Source: Agromyces albus (GTDB taxonomy: Bacteria > Actinomycetota > Actinomycetes > Actinomycetales > Microbacteriaceae). From it: a stretch of 64,000 nt of DNA. A program made the position numbers and the translations under genes. Positions 35,566-44,385 of the stretch are shown here, piece by piece. The stretch is taken from contig NZ_JAUSWX010000001.1 of assembly GCF_030815405.1 (NCBI RefSeq), positions 3,348,001-3,412,000 on the forward strand, written 5' to 3'. Under the pieces are notes generated by a model. That model was given only the letters and a program-made list of their open reading frames with translations, did no database searches and was not told the origin of the DNA. How positions within the stretch are numbered: position 1 is the first letter of the stretch; every line of letters starts with the position of its first letter.

Positions 35566-38088
35566 TCAGTCGCCGAACACCGCCGTCCACTCCGACTCGG
35601 CGCCGTCGGCGATCGAGACCCACGCCTTCGGCACGGCCACCACGGTGACCTCGCCCTCGGCGTCGTACGTGCCCTTCTCGATGAGCTCACCGTCGACGTA
35701 GTACGCGAACGCCTCGTCGTGCGGGATCTGCACGGTGTCGGCCGCGGCGCCAGGGCGGTCCTTGAACTTCGGGCCGACGGGCGTCGCGGGCGTCGTGAGG
35801 ATCGGCACCTTCGCGAAGTCCATGTCGCTCGCGAGGTAGTACGACGTGTACGACGGCTGGTTGTACGTCGTCTGCTGACGAGCTGCCTCGACGCGGTACT
35901 GCGGGTCGTGCATGAGCGTCGTGAGCTTGTGCCCGGTGACCTCGGTGCTCGTGAAGATGCGCAGCGCGCTCGAGTCGACCGTGCGCACGAGGAGCTCCTC
36001 ACGCCAGTCGCCGAAGACATCGGCGACGAGGCTCGGGTTGCCCTTGGTGCCGTTGTTCGTACGCGTGCCCGTCGCGGTGAGCACGTTCCCGCGCTCCCAG
36101 TCGTCGATCGTCGGCGTGTTGTCGCCGCTGCCGTTCACGATCTGCGTCGTGAGTGCGGCCGACCAGCGGATCGACATGTTGGTTCCGGGCGTCGCCGCAG
36201 AGAGGATGTCGCCCTGGGTGCTGAGCAGTCCGCTCGCATCGGTGCCGCCGGGCATGCTCGCCCACACCTCGATGCCCGCGACATCCGATCGCACGTCGCC
36301 GATCATGCCGCGACCCGTGTCACGACCCGAGTGGGCGCCGAAGATGACTTCGCCCGTCGCGGCGTCGCGCATGACCGAGCCGTACGGCGCCCACGTGCCG
36401 CCCTCGTGCACCGTCCACAGCTCGAGGCCCGGTCGTGCCTGGTCGATGTCGGCGACGTGCATCGCGTCGCCGTGGCCGAGCCGGGCGAGCTCCCCGGGCG
36501 TCGCGCTGCCCTCGGGCATCACGTCGAACGAGCTGTAGAGCAGGCTGCCGTCGTCGTCGATCGTGGCGCCGCCGTAGACGATCTCCTGCTTGCCGTCGCC
36601 GTCGACATCGGCCGCGCTCAGTGAGTGGAAGCCCTGCGTCGTGATCGAGCCGTACTCGGGATCGGTGCCGTCGCGACCGTGGGGCGAATCGTTGAACGGG
36701 TTCGTCAGGGGCGCGTGGCCGCTGTCGACGAACCAGCGCTGCGTGAGCGATTCCCCGTCCCAGTCGTACGTCGCGATCGTCGTGCGCGTGTAGTAGCCGC
36801 GGGCGAAGACCGCCGAGGGGCGCTCACCATCGAGGTATGCGACGCCGGAGAGGAACCGGTCGACGCGGTTGCCGGGCTCGATGCGGGCCATGGCGTAGTC
36901 GCCCCACATGAGGCCGTCGTCGCCGCGACCCGGCTCGTACGGGATCGTCTCGAGCTCTTCGCCGCTCGCACCGTCGAACACCGAGAGGTACTCGGGGCCG
37001 TCGACGATGAAGCCCGCGAAGTTGCGCAGCTGGTTGCGGGTGCTGCGCGACGGGGCGTACACGTCGATGAAGTGGTCGACGAGCTGCTGCGCGCTCGCAC
37101 GCGAGAGCGGGTACTCGTGGGCGACCGGGATGCCGAACGCCTCCTCGAGGGTTGCGGGCCAGTTGCCCGCCACGACCTCGGGGTGCTCGGTCCAGCCCTG
37201 GAACATCTCGGTGAGGTGCTCCTCGTAGTCGGCCGCGCTCATGCGGTAGTCGTCGGCGTGGGTGTAGCCCGCCGCGACATCCGTCTCGGGCATCGTGACG
37301 TAGGCCTCGTTCGTGACCGAGCCGTCGGCCGCGAAGCCCGTGGACTTCGTGCCGGGCGCGGTCTTCAGCATGATCTCCGCGCGGCCGTCACCGTCGAAGT
37401 CGTAGACGTTGAACTGCGTGTAGTGCGCGCCGGCGCGGATGTTGACGCCGAGGTCGATGCGGTTGAGCAGGGTGCCGTCGAGCTCGTAGGTGTCGAGGTA
37501 CACCGTGCCCGTGTAGCCGACCTGCGAGACGTCCTTCTGATTCGAGGGATCCCACTTCACGACGAACTCGTAGGCGCCGTCGCCGTCGACGTCGCCCACC
37601 GCGACGTCGTTCGCCGAGTAGGTGAACGCCTCCCCGGCGGGCGTGACCCCGTCGGCGGGCTTCTGGAGCGGCAGGTCGTGGAAGCCCTGCTGCCAAGCGG
37701 ATGCCGCGGCGCCCTGGTCGAGCTCGACGCCGTTCACGATCGGGGCGACCGTGTACTGCGAGGTCGCGCTGCCGTCGGCATCGGCGAAGTTGGTGCTGTC
37801 AGTCACGACCGCGAGCTGCTCGCCGTCGCGGTAGACCGCGAAGTCGGGGCCGGCGAGGCCAGTCGGGGTGGCGCCGGTCGCCTCGGAGCCCAGCAGTCGC
37901 CAGCTGAGGAAGACGCCCTGGTCGGTCGAGATCGCGACGAGGCCGCGGTCGAGGGCCTCGAGCTGTGGCCCGGCCGGTTGCGCTGTGTCGGGCGGAGCCG
38001 CCGTGGCGGGTTGTGCGATGCCGGCGATCAGGCAGCCGGCGGCGGCGACCGCCAGGGCTGCGCGGAACGGATGGTGTCCGAGATTCAT
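35566..38088 (-). CDS. Secreted rhamnogalacturonan lyase (PL11)
   Basis: An 840-residue exported polysaccharide lyase of family PL11, similar to YesW/YesX, which cleave the rhamnogalacturonan-I backbone of pectin. A signal peptide (residues 1 to about 31, ending near PATAAPP) is followed by an eight-bladed propeller with repeated calcium-binding DxDGDG motifs (VGDVDGDGAYEFVVKWDPSN near residue 160, YDFDGDGRAEIMLKTA near 235, AADVDGDGKQEIVYGG near 500). The C-terminus carries a small beta domain. The gene stands alone; no other pectin gene is in the window. Upstream lie a promoter and a LacI-type operator. Confidence 0.92.
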   Translation of the reverse strand: MNLGHHPFRAALAVAAAGCLIAGIAQPATAAPPDTAQPAGPQLEALDRGLVAISTDQGVFLSWRLLGSEATGATPTGLAGPDFAVYRDGEQLAVVTDSTNFADADGSATSQYTVAPIVNGVELDQGAAASAWQQGFHDLPLQKPADGVTPAGEAFTYSANDVAVGDVDGDGAYEFVVKWDPSNQKDVSQVGYTGTVYLDTYELDGTLLNRIDLGVNIRAGAHYTQFNVYDFDGDGRAEIMLKTAPGTKSTGFAADGSVTNEAYVTMPETDVAAGYTHADDYRMSAADYEEHLTEMFQGWTEHPEVVAGNWPATLEEAFGIPVAHEYPLSRASAQQLVDHFIDVYAPSRSTRNQLRNFAGFIVDGPEYLSVFDGASGEELETIPYEPGRGDDGLMWGDYAMARIEPGNRVDRFLSGVAYLDGERPSAVFARGYYTRTTIATYDWDGESLTQRWFVDSGHAPLTNPFNDSPHGRDGTDPEYGSITTQGFHSLSAADVDGDGKQEIVYGGATIDDDGSLLYSSFDVMPEGSATPGELARLGHGDAMHVADIDQARPGLELWTVHEGGTWAPYGSVMRDAATGEVIFGAHSGRDTGRGMIGDVRSDVAGIEVWASMPGGTDASGLLSTQGDILSAATPGTNMSIRWSAALTTQIVNGSGDNTPTIDDWERGNVLTATGTRTNNGTKGNPSLVADVFGDWREELLVRTVDSSALRIFTSTEVTGHKLTTLMHDPQYRVEAARQQTTYNQPSYTSYYLASDMDFAKVPILTTPATPVGPKFKDRPGAAADTVQIPHDEAFAYYVDGELIEKGTYDAEGEVTVVAVPKAWVSIADGAESEWTAVFGD

Positions 38089-38136
38089 CGTCGAATCCTT
38101 CTCTGGGCGAGTAGCCCGTCGGCGGAGATCGGGAAC

Positions 38137-38189
38137 GGGATAGCGCTTTCCCAAGGTCGAACGTATCCTCCGCAGTCCGCAGGGGTCAA
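38137..38189 (-). promoter_or_regulatory. Promoter and LacI-type operator of the rhamnogalacturonan lyase gene
   Basis: On the minus strand TTGACC (38184-38189) and TACGTT (38160-38165) are spaced 18 nt apart as -35 and -10 elements. Just downstream, GGGATAGCGCTTTCCC (38137-38152, plus-strand reading) is a palindrome with one mismatch and the CG-centred AGCGCT core typical of LacI-family operators. A regulator bound there would block the transcript. No LacI gene is in the window. Confidence 0.65.
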
Positions 38190-38343
38190 GAGAAAACGTC
38201 AGATTGACACGATTCAGTGGCGCTGCGCACGGCCGGCAGACGCCGTGTCGCGACATCCGCTGGCCATGTCCTTCCCGGTCTGATGCCGGTGCATCGGCCC
38301 ACGTCAGCCTTGCCCCGGGCGGCTGCCGCCGACCGCCGCCCGA

Positions 38344-38349
38344 TATCCT
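38344..38349 (+). promoter_or_regulatory. TATCCT -10 element, leaderless start of the DtxR-family gene
   Basis: TATCCT lies 6 nt before the GTG at 38356, without a ribosome binding site. Confidence 0.5.
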
Positions 38350-38355
38350 GAGGCG

Positions 38356-39009
38356 GTGCCTGCCACGAGCCCCGCGATCGAGGATTACCTGAAGACGGTG
38401 TACGCGCACACCGAGTGGCAGCCCGAGCCCATCACGCCGTCGGTGCTCGCCGGCCGCCTCGGCGTCGCGCCCTCGTCGGTCACCGAGATGGTGAAGAAGA
38501 TGGCGGCGGCCGGACTCGTCGCGCACGTGCCGTACGGCGCCGTGCGGCTCACCGATACCGGCCTCGCCCGCGCGCTCGCAGTCGTGCGCCGGCACCGGCT
38601 CATCGAGACCTGGCTCGTGCAGGAGATGGGCTACACGTGGGACGAGGTGCACGACGAGGCCGAGGTGCTCGAGCACGCCCTCTCCGACCGGTTGCTCGAG
38701 GCGATCGACGTGCGCCTCGAACGCCCTGCACGTGACCCGCACGGCGATCCGATCCCGACGGCCGACGGCACCCTGCAGCGACGCCCGACCGTGCTGCTCG
38801 CCGAAGCGCCGGTCGGCCACTCCGGCGCGATCGTGCGCATCAGCGACCGCGACCCCGAGGTGCTGCGATCGCTCGACGATGCGGGACTCGGGCTCGACAC
38901 GGTCGTCATGGTGACGGATGCCGCGGCCGACGCCGTCTCGCTCCGCGCCGGCGAGCGCACGCACGTGCTGCCGCTCGCGACGGCGGCGGCGATCTGGATC
39001 ACCGAGTGA
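38356..39009 (+). CDS. DtxR-family metal-dependent regulator (MntR/IdeR-like)
   Basis: A 217-residue metalloregulator in three parts: an N-terminal winged helix (AIEDYLKTVYAHTEW, then ITPSVLAGRLGVAPSSVTEMVKK), a dimerisation domain with metal-site residues in WDEVHDEAEVLEHALSD near residue 95, and a C-terminal FeoA/SH3-like domain (residues about 140-215). With manganese or iron bound, such proteins repress metal uptake. The importer operon 3.4 kb away on the same strand carries operator-like sites, so it is a plausible target. The GTG start is leaderless. Confidence 0.9.
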   Translation: MPATSPAIEDYLKTVYAHTEWQPEPITPSVLAGRLGVAPSSVTEMVKKMAAAGLVAHVPYGAVRLTDTGLARALAVVRRHRLIETWLVQEMGYTWDEVHDEAEVLEHALSDRLLEAIDVRLERPARDPHGDPIPTADGTLQRRPTVLLAEAPVGHSGAIVRISDRDPEVLRSLDDAGLGLDTVVMVTDAAADAVSLRAGERTHVLPLATAAAIWITE

Positions 39010-39080
39010 CGCTCGTGCGTGGGCCCGGGAACGGTGCGGCGGCGGCATCCGCTGTTCATCGGCTCGTGACATCCGCACCT

Positions 39081-39086
39081 TAAGCT
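39081..39086 (+). promoter_or_regulatory. TAAGCT -10 element, leaderless start of the HAD phosphatase gene
   Basis: TAAGCT lies 6 nt before the ATG at 39093. Confidence 0.5.
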
Positions 39087-39092
39087 GGGCCC

Positions 39093-39893
39093 ATGGGACG
39101 ACGACGAGAAGAAGTCGAGTGCTGGCTCACCGACATGGACGGTGTGCTCGTGCACGAGAACCACGCCCTGCCCGGCGCCGCGGAGCTGCTGCAGCAGTGG
39201 GAGGATGCCGGCACGCCCTACCTCGTGCTCACGAACAACTCGATCTTCACGGCGCGCGACCTCTCGGCCCGGCTTCGCGCGAGCGGCCTGCGCGTACCCG
39301 AAGACCGCATCTGGACCTCGGCGCTCGCGACCGCCGACTTCCTGAAGCAGCAGCTGCCCGGCGGGTCGGCCTTCGTGATCGGCGAAGCGGGCCTGCTCAC
39401 CGCCCTGCACGATGCGGGCTTCATCATGACCGAGACCGAGCCCGACTTCGTCGTGGTCGGCGAGACCCGCAACTACTCGTTCGACGCGATCACGAAGGCG
39501 ATCCGGCTCATCGGCCGCGGCTCGAGGTTCATCGTCACGAATCCAGACGCCACCGGGCCGAGCGCCGACGGGCCGCTGCCCGCGACCGGCGCGATCGCCG
39601 CGCTCATCACGAAGGCAACGGGCAAGGATCCCTACGTCGTGGGCAAGCCGAACCCGATGATGTTCCGCTCGGCGCTCAACAAGATCGGCGCGCACTCCGA
39701 GAACACCGCCATGATCGGCGACCGCATGGACACCGACATCGTCGCGGGCATCGAGGCCGGCCTGCACACGATCCTCGTCATGACGGGCATCAGCGACCAG
39801 GCCGAGATCGAGAAGTACCCGTTCCGGCCCGAGGAGATCCTCACGGGCGTGCACGAGCTCGTGCGAGCCGACCCGATCGAGGTCGAGCTCTAG
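39093..39893 (+). CDS. HAD-superfamily IIA phosphatase (NagD-like)
   Basis: A 266-residue HAD-IIA hydrolase. Motif I is WLTDMDGVLVHE with the nucleophile Asp near residue 14 and acid Asp16, motif II is VLTNNS, motif III includes the lysine in VGKPNPMMF, and motif IV is IGDRMDTDIVAG. The cap is type C2. The family dephosphorylates nucleotides and sugar phosphates; the specific substrate is unknown. It lies between the DtxR gene and a convergent aldo/keto reductase gene. Confidence 0.9.
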   Translation: MGRRREEVECWLTDMDGVLVHENHALPGAAELLQQWEDAGTPYLVLTNNSIFTARDLSARLRASGLRVPEDRIWTSALATADFLKQQLPGGSAFVIGEAGLLTALHDAGFIMTETEPDFVVVGETRNYSFDAITKAIRLIGRGSRFIVTNPDATGPSADGPLPATGAIAALITKATGKDPYVVGKPNPMMFRSALNKIGAHSENTAMIGDRMDTDIVAGIEAGLHTILVMTGISDQAEIEKYPFRPEEILTGVHELVRADPIEVEL

Positions 39894-39908
39894 CGGGAGC
39901 GGCCGCGA

Positions 39909-40913
39909 CTACGCGACGAGCTGCTCCACGCCCTCGGCGTCGAGCCGCTCGCGCACGTCGGCGCCGAGGTCGAGCTCGGCCGCACCGAGGATCTCCTCGA
40001 GCTGCGCCATCGACGAAGCGCCAACGACGGGGATGACGGGCACCTCGGCGCCGAGCAGCCACGCGAGCGCGACCTGGTTGGGCGTCGCGCCGACGTCGCG
40101 GGCGACCTCGTGCAGCAATCGGATCCGGGCATGCGTCGTGGGGTGGTCGATGCCGCCGAACAGCGGCTTGTCGGTGCGGGTGAGCGCGCCCTGGTGCAGC
40201 GGCGAGTACGCCGCAACGGCGAGCGGCGGGCGGCCGTCGACACCCGTCGAGTCGGCGTAGTCGAGCAGCTCGGGGGTGACGTAGTTCAAGCGCCCGATCT
40301 TCGGCGCCGGGTGCACGAAGCTGTACTGCTGCTGCACGAGCCCGTAGGGCGCGATGCCCTGCCGAATCGCCTCCTCACGCGCTTCCACGACGCGCCACAC
40401 GGCGACGTTCGAGATGCCCGTGATGCCGACGACGCCCTCGGCCTGCAGCGCCCCGAAAGCGCCGACGGTCTCGGCGAGCGCAGTGTCGCGGTCGTCGACG
40501 TGGCCGTAGAGCACATCGATGTGGTCGACGCCGAGGTGGCGGAGGCTCTCGTGTGCCTCACGGTCGATGACCTCGGCGGAGAGACCCTGGTAGTTCGTGG
40601 GCGGCGTGTTCGAGAGCGGCAGCGCCGGGTCCTTCTTCGCGGCGCCGAGCTTCGTCGCGAGCTTGAGCTCGTCGCGGATGCCGCGGCTCGCGAGCCAGCG
40701 CCCGATGACGTCTTCGCTGTCGCGGCCGTACCCGCCGATCCACGCGTTGTAGTTGTTGGCGGTGTCGATGAAGGTGCCGCCCGCCTCGACGAAGCGGTCG
40801 AGGATGGCGAACGAGGTCGCCTCGTCGGTGCGGGTGCCCATGAACATCGTGCCGAGGCAGAGGGTGGAGACGTCGAACGAGGAGCGTCCGTCGCCGATGG
40901 TGCGGTAGCGCAT
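39909..40913 (-). CDS. Aldo/keto reductase
   Basis: A 334-residue NADPH-dependent reductase with the TIM-barrel catalytic tetrad pattern: Asp and Tyr in FIDTANNYNAW, Lys in LKLATKLGAAK, and His in VLYGHVDDRD. A C-terminal cofactor loop (VPVIPVVGASSMAQLEEIL) is present. ATG at 40913 has AAAGGA 7 nt upstream; the much longer frame reaching 41930 runs antisense through the MocR gene. It is divergent from that MocR gene, with three direct repeats in between, so it is a likely target of that regulator. Confidence 0.9.
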   Translation of the reverse strand: MRYRTIGDGRSSFDVSTLCLGTMFMGTRTDEATSFAILDRFVEAGGTFIDTANNYNAWIGGYGRDSEDVIGRWLASRGIRDELKLATKLGAAKKDPALPLSNTPPTNYQGLSAEVIDREAHESLRHLGVDHIDVLYGHVDDRDTALAETVGAFGALQAEGVVGITGISNVAVWRVVEAREEAIRQGIAPYGLVQQQYSFVHPAPKIGRLNYVTPELLDYADSTGVDGRPPLAVAAYSPLHQGALTRTDKPLFGGIDHPTTHARIRLLHEVARDVGATPNQVALAWLLGAEVPVIPVVGASSMAQLEEILGAAELDLGADVRERLDAEGVEQLVA

Positions 40914-40996
40914 GGTGTGTCCTTTCCGGATCGTGTGATTCGAGCGTAGGAACGGATCGGCTCGGGCATACACTCCAATCAGCAGGCGTGAGACCA

Positions 40997-41044
40997 GACC
41001 AATCGGCCAAGACCGACCGATCAGCCAGACCGACCGATCAGCCA
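40997..41044. promoter_or_regulatory. Three direct repeats between the aldo/keto reductase and MocR genes
   Basis: GACCAATCGGCCA (40997), GACCGATCAGCCA (41015) and GACCGATCAGCCA (41032) are spaced 17-18 nt apart; the last two belong to a perfect 17-bp direct repeat. MocR-type regulators commonly bind direct repeats, so this is the likely operator. Confidence 0.55.
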
Positions 41045-41070
41045 GACCACCCAGACCGAAGGAGCGACGG

Positions 41071-42501
41071 ATGCCGCGAGCCGACCACCCGGCCTCCGCC
41101 CTCGCCTGGGAGACCCTCCTCGACCTCGGCGACTCGCCGCTCCCCTTGCGCGACCGCCTCGAGGCGGCGATCCGCGACGCCGTGTCGGACGGCCGGATCC
41201 CCGCGGGCGCCGCGCTCCCCCCGAGCCGCGCCATCGCCGAGACGCTCGGCGTCTCGCGCTGGGTGGTCACCGAGGCGTACGGCCAGCTCGTCGCCGAGGG
41301 GTTCCTCGAGTCGCGGGTGGGCTCGGCGACGCGAGTGCCCACCGCACCGAGCGCCGCGCCGCGAACCCCCGAGGCGTCCCGGCCGCTCCGCGCCGAGTTC
41401 CGCCGCCCGACCTTCGACCTCGGCCCGGGCATGCCCGACGTGCGGCACGTGCCGCGGGCGCGCTGGGCGGCCGCGGTGCGGCACGCGCTGCAATCGCTGC
41501 CCGACGCCGAGTTCGCCGTCGCCGACCGGCTGGGGCATCCGCTCGCCCGCACGGCCGTCGCCGCGTACCTCGCCCGCTCGCGCCGCGCCGTCGTCGCGCC
41601 CGCCGATGTCGTCATCACGCACGGCGCGACCGACGCGATGACCGCGATCGCCGCAGGCCTGCGCGCGGCGGGCCATCGGAGCGTGCTCGTCGAGGACCCG
41701 AGCTGGCCGCGACTCCGCGAGGTCGCCGCAGCGGCGGGCCTCACGCCCGTGCCGGTGCCGGTCGACGCCGGCGGCATCGACGTCGCGCGCCTCGCGTCGG
41801 CCGCCGTGCGAACGGGCGCCCGCGCCGCGCTCATCACGCCGGCGCACCAGTTCCCGCTCGGCGCCGCGCTCGCCCCCGGCCACCGCGACGCCATCGTGCG
41901 GTGGGCGCGAGCGCACGATGCAGTGCTCATCGAAGACGATTACGACGCCGAGTTCCGCTACGACCGCCGACCGGTCGCGGCGCTGCAGGGCCTCGCGCCC
42001 GAGCGCATCGTGCTCATCGGCTCGCTGTCGAAGTCGATGGCGCCGGGCTTCGGCCTCGGCTGGGCCGTGATGCCCGCGTCGCTGCGCGAGCGCGTGCGCC
42101 TCCCCGACACGGCACGGCCGTCGACGATCGAGCAGGCCGCCCTCGCCGCGTTCATCGAGTCGGGCGACCTCGAGCGCCACTTGCGCGCCGCCCGCGGCCG
42201 CTTCCGTCGCCGCCGCACCGTGCTCCTCGAGGCGATCGCGCGCGAGCTGCCGGGCCTGCCCGTCACCGGCATCGCCGCGGGCATGCACGCCGTGCTCGCG
42301 CTGCCGCCGGACATCAAGGCCACGGATGCCGCGGCGGCCGCCGCCCGGCACGACGTCGCGGTGTCCGACCTCACGCGCTATCGCGTCTCGGCCTCGGCCG
42401 ACACGACCGAGTCACTCGTGCTCGGCTACGGCAACCTCTCGGACGCGCTCGTCGACGAGTCGGTCGCCCGGCTCGCCGCCGGCATCCGCTCGCTCGCCTG
42501 A
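41071..42501 (+). CDS. MocR-type transcriptional regulator (GntR winged helix plus aminotransferase-like domain)
   Basis: A 476-residue regulator with an N-terminal GntR winged helix (LPLRDRLEAAIRDAVSDGRI, PSRAIAETLGVSRWVVTEAY) and a C-terminal fold-type I aminotransferase-like domain. The PLP lysine is Lys321 in LIGSLSKSMAPGFG, and the Asp in LIEDDYDAEFRYDRRP is intact, so PLP can probably bind. Members such as PdxR and GabR sense PLP-linked metabolites. ATG at 41071 has an AAGGAG ribosome binding site and lies inside a GGATGCCGC word. The divergent aldo/keto reductase gene suggests it controls a pyridoxal or aldehyde pathway, but this is only inference. Confidence 0.9.
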   Translation: MPRADHPASALAWETLLDLGDSPLPLRDRLEAAIRDAVSDGRIPAGAALPPSRAIAETLGVSRWVVTEAYGQLVAEGFLESRVGSATRVPTAPSAAPRTPEASRPLRAEFRRPTFDLGPGMPDVRHVPRARWAAAVRHALQSLPDAEFAVADRLGHPLARTAVAAYLARSRRAVVAPADVVITHGATDAMTAIAAGLRAAGHRSVLVEDPSWPRLREVAAAAGLTPVPVPVDAGGIDVARLASAAVRTGARAALITPAHQFPLGAALAPGHRDAIVRWARAHDAVLIEDDYDAEFRYDRRPVAALQGLAPERIVLIGSLSKSMAPGFGLGWAVMPASLRERVRLPDTARPSTIEQAALAAFIESGDLERHLRAARGRFRRRRTVLLEAIARELPGLPVTGIAAGMHAVLALPPDIKATDAAAAAARHDVAVSDLTRYRVSASADTTESLVLGYGNLSDALVDESVARLAAGIRSLA

Positions 42502-42526
42502 CGCCGCAATCCTCACATCAGGCGAG
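42493..42526. terminator. 9-bp hairpin between convergent MocR and nucleoside hydrolase genes
   Basis: CTCGCCTGA and TCAGGCGAG are perfect complements; each arm contains the stop codon of one of the two convergent genes. The loop is 16 nt. Confidence 0.55.
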
Positions 42527-43450
42527 GCGCTCCACCGCCGTCTCGACGAGGCCCCAGAACCAGTCGACATCGAGGCCGGTCGCGACCCACGCGTTCGGCT
42601 CGCGCCGCAGCATCCCGTCGAAGTCGACGCTCGTCGCGCCCGCCGTCTCGGTGCCGGCGAGCTCGACGTCGAGCCGCGTGTGCACGAGCTCGACGCACCC
42701 CGGGTCGGCGAGCACGGCGACCGCGACGGGATCATGCAGGGGGCCGTCGGGCATGCCGAAGACCTCGTCGTTGGTGCGGCAGAAGAAGTCGAGCAGCTCG
42801 TCGCCGAACGCGGCGGTGTGGGTGCCGACGGCGGCGAGCCGCTCGCGCACGGCCTCGGTCACGAGCGCACGATGCGTCACGTTGAGCCCCACCATCGTGA
42901 ACCGCACACCGCTGCCCACCACGAGGTCGAGCGCCTCGGGGTCGACCCACGCGTTGAACTCGGCGTAGGGCGTCACGTTGCCGCGCTCGGTCGATCCGCC
43001 CATCCAGACGATCTCGCGGATGCGACCCGCGAGCTCCGGCCGGTCGCGCAGCAGCACGGCGACGTTCGTGATGGGTCCGGTCGCGATGATCGCCACGGGC
43101 TCGGATGCCGCGAGCAGGGTGTCGGCGATGAGCGTCGTCGCGTCGCGGGGGTCGAGCGGCACGGTCGGCTCGGGCAGCGCCGGGCCGCCGAGGCCGTTCT
43201 CACCGTGGATCCACTCCGCCGTCTCGAGCTCGCGCACGAGCGGTCCAGCGGCGCCGGCCGCGACGGGTACGTTCGCGACGCCTGCAACGGTGAGTGCGAT
43301 GCGGGCGTTCCGGCTCGTGTGCTCGATCGACACGTTGCCACCGACCGTGGTCACCGCGAGCAGTTCGAGCGACGGATGCCCCGCCGCGAGCCACAGCGCG
43401 AAGACGTCGTCGTGTCCGGGGTCGCAGTCGATGATGACGGGGATCGTCAT
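42518..43450 (-). CDS. Inosine-uridine-preferring nucleoside hydrolase
   Basis: A 310-residue nucleoside hydrolase that splits ribonucleosides into base and ribose. The calcium-binding DxDPGxDD cluster is at the N-terminus (VIIDCDPGHDDVFALW), followed by TTVGGNVS and the ribose-site segment EFNAWVDPEAL near residue 165 and HDPVAVAVLADP near the C-terminus. ATG at 43450 overlaps the ribokinase stop by 4 nt (ATGA). The pair forms a short nucleoside salvage unit: hydrolase releases ribose, ribokinase phosphorylates it. Confidence 0.92.
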   Translation of the reverse strand: MTIPVIIDCDPGHDDVFALWLAAGHPSLELLAVTTVGGNVSIEHTSRNARIALTVAGVANVPVAAGAAGPLVRELETAEWIHGENGLGGPALPEPTVPLDPRDATTLIADTLLAASEPVAIIATGPITNVAVLLRDRPELAGRIREIVWMGGSTERGNVTPYAEFNAWVDPEALDLVVGSGVRFTMVGLNVTHRALVTEAVRERLAAVGTHTAAFGDELLDFFCRTNDEVFGMPDGPLHDPVAVAVLADPGCVELVHTRLDVELAGTETAGATSVDFDGMLRREPNAWVATGLDVDWFWGLVETAVERLA

Positions 43451-44385
43451 GCCGCGAGCTCGGCCGCCGCCCGCAGCACGGCCTCGCGCGGCGCATAGGA
43501 GTCGACGGTGCCGCGCGCCTGCACGGCGAGCGCGCCCGCCGCGACCGCGATGCGCACCGCCTCGGCGAGCGGGCGGCCCTCGGCGAGGAACGCCGCGAGC
43601 GTGCCGGTGAAGCCGTCGCCCGCGCCCGTCGTGTCGACGGCTGTGACGCGCGGCGCCGGCGCCGTCCACGAACCCTCGGCGTCGGCCGCCACAGCGCCCG
43701 CGGCACCGAGGGTCACGACGATCGAGCGGGCCACGGTGCCGGCGGCGGATGCCGCGAGCTCGCGCCATTCGTCGAGCGAGGTGCCGGCCGCGGCATCCGT
43801 GCCGATGCCGACCGCCCGCGCCTCGTGCTCGTTGAGCACGAGCGGATCGCACGCGACGAGTGCCGCGGCGGCGACCGGCGCGGGCGGGGCGAGATTGAGC
43901 ACGAAGCGCACGCCGAGCTCGGCCGTGACCTCGGCGATGCGCTCGATCGTGTCGACGAGCAGCTCGCCTTGCGTCAGCACGAGCCCCGCCGCGGCGATGC
44001 GCGATCGCTCGGCGTCGACGACGTCGGGGGTGAGGGCGAGGTTCGAGCCGCCGGTGACGATGACGGTGTTCTCGCCGGAATCAGCGACCGTGATCTGGGC
44101 GACGCCCGTCGGGGCATCCGCGACCCGGCCGACTGCTCCGGTCGGCAGCCCGAAGCGTTCGAGCGTCGCGAGTGCGAACTCGCCGCTCGCGTCATCGCCG
44201 ATGCGCGCCACGAGCTCGACCTCGGCGCCGGCCACGTGGGCGGCGACAGCCTGGTTCGAGCCCTTGCCGCCGAGCGCCACCTGGAAGCCGTGCGCGAGGA
44301 TCGTCTCGCCTGGAGCGGGGAACGCCTCGACATAACTTGTCGAGTCGACATTGAGCGAACCGAACACCACGACGGGGCCGCTCAC
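43447..44385 (-). CDS. rbsK: Ribokinase
   Basis: A 312-residue PfkB-family sugar kinase. The N-terminal VVVFGSLNVDSTSYVEAFP, the substrate loop GGKGSNQAVAAH near residue 40, and the catalytic DTTGAGDGFTGTLAAFLAEG with the base Asp near 250 are as in ribokinase. It phosphorylates D-ribose with ATP. The GTG start at 44385 overlaps the stop of a 16-codon open frame upstream. It is co-expressed with the nucleoside hydrolase downstream. Confidence 0.92.
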   Translation of the reverse strand: MSGPVVVFGSLNVDSTSYVEAFPAPGETILAHGFQVALGGKGSNQAVAAHVAGAEVELVARIGDDASGEFALATLERFGLPTGAVGRVADAPTGVAQITVADSGENTVIVTGGSNLALTPDVVDAERSRIAAAGLVLTQGELLVDTIERIAEVTAELGVRFVLNLAPPAPVAAAALVACDPLVLNEHEARAVGIGTDAAAGTSLDEWRELAASAAGTVARSIVVTLGAAGAVAADAEGSWTAPAPRVTAVDTTGAGDGFTGTLAAFLAEGRPLAEAVRIAVAAGALAVQARGTVDSYAPREAVLRAAAELAA

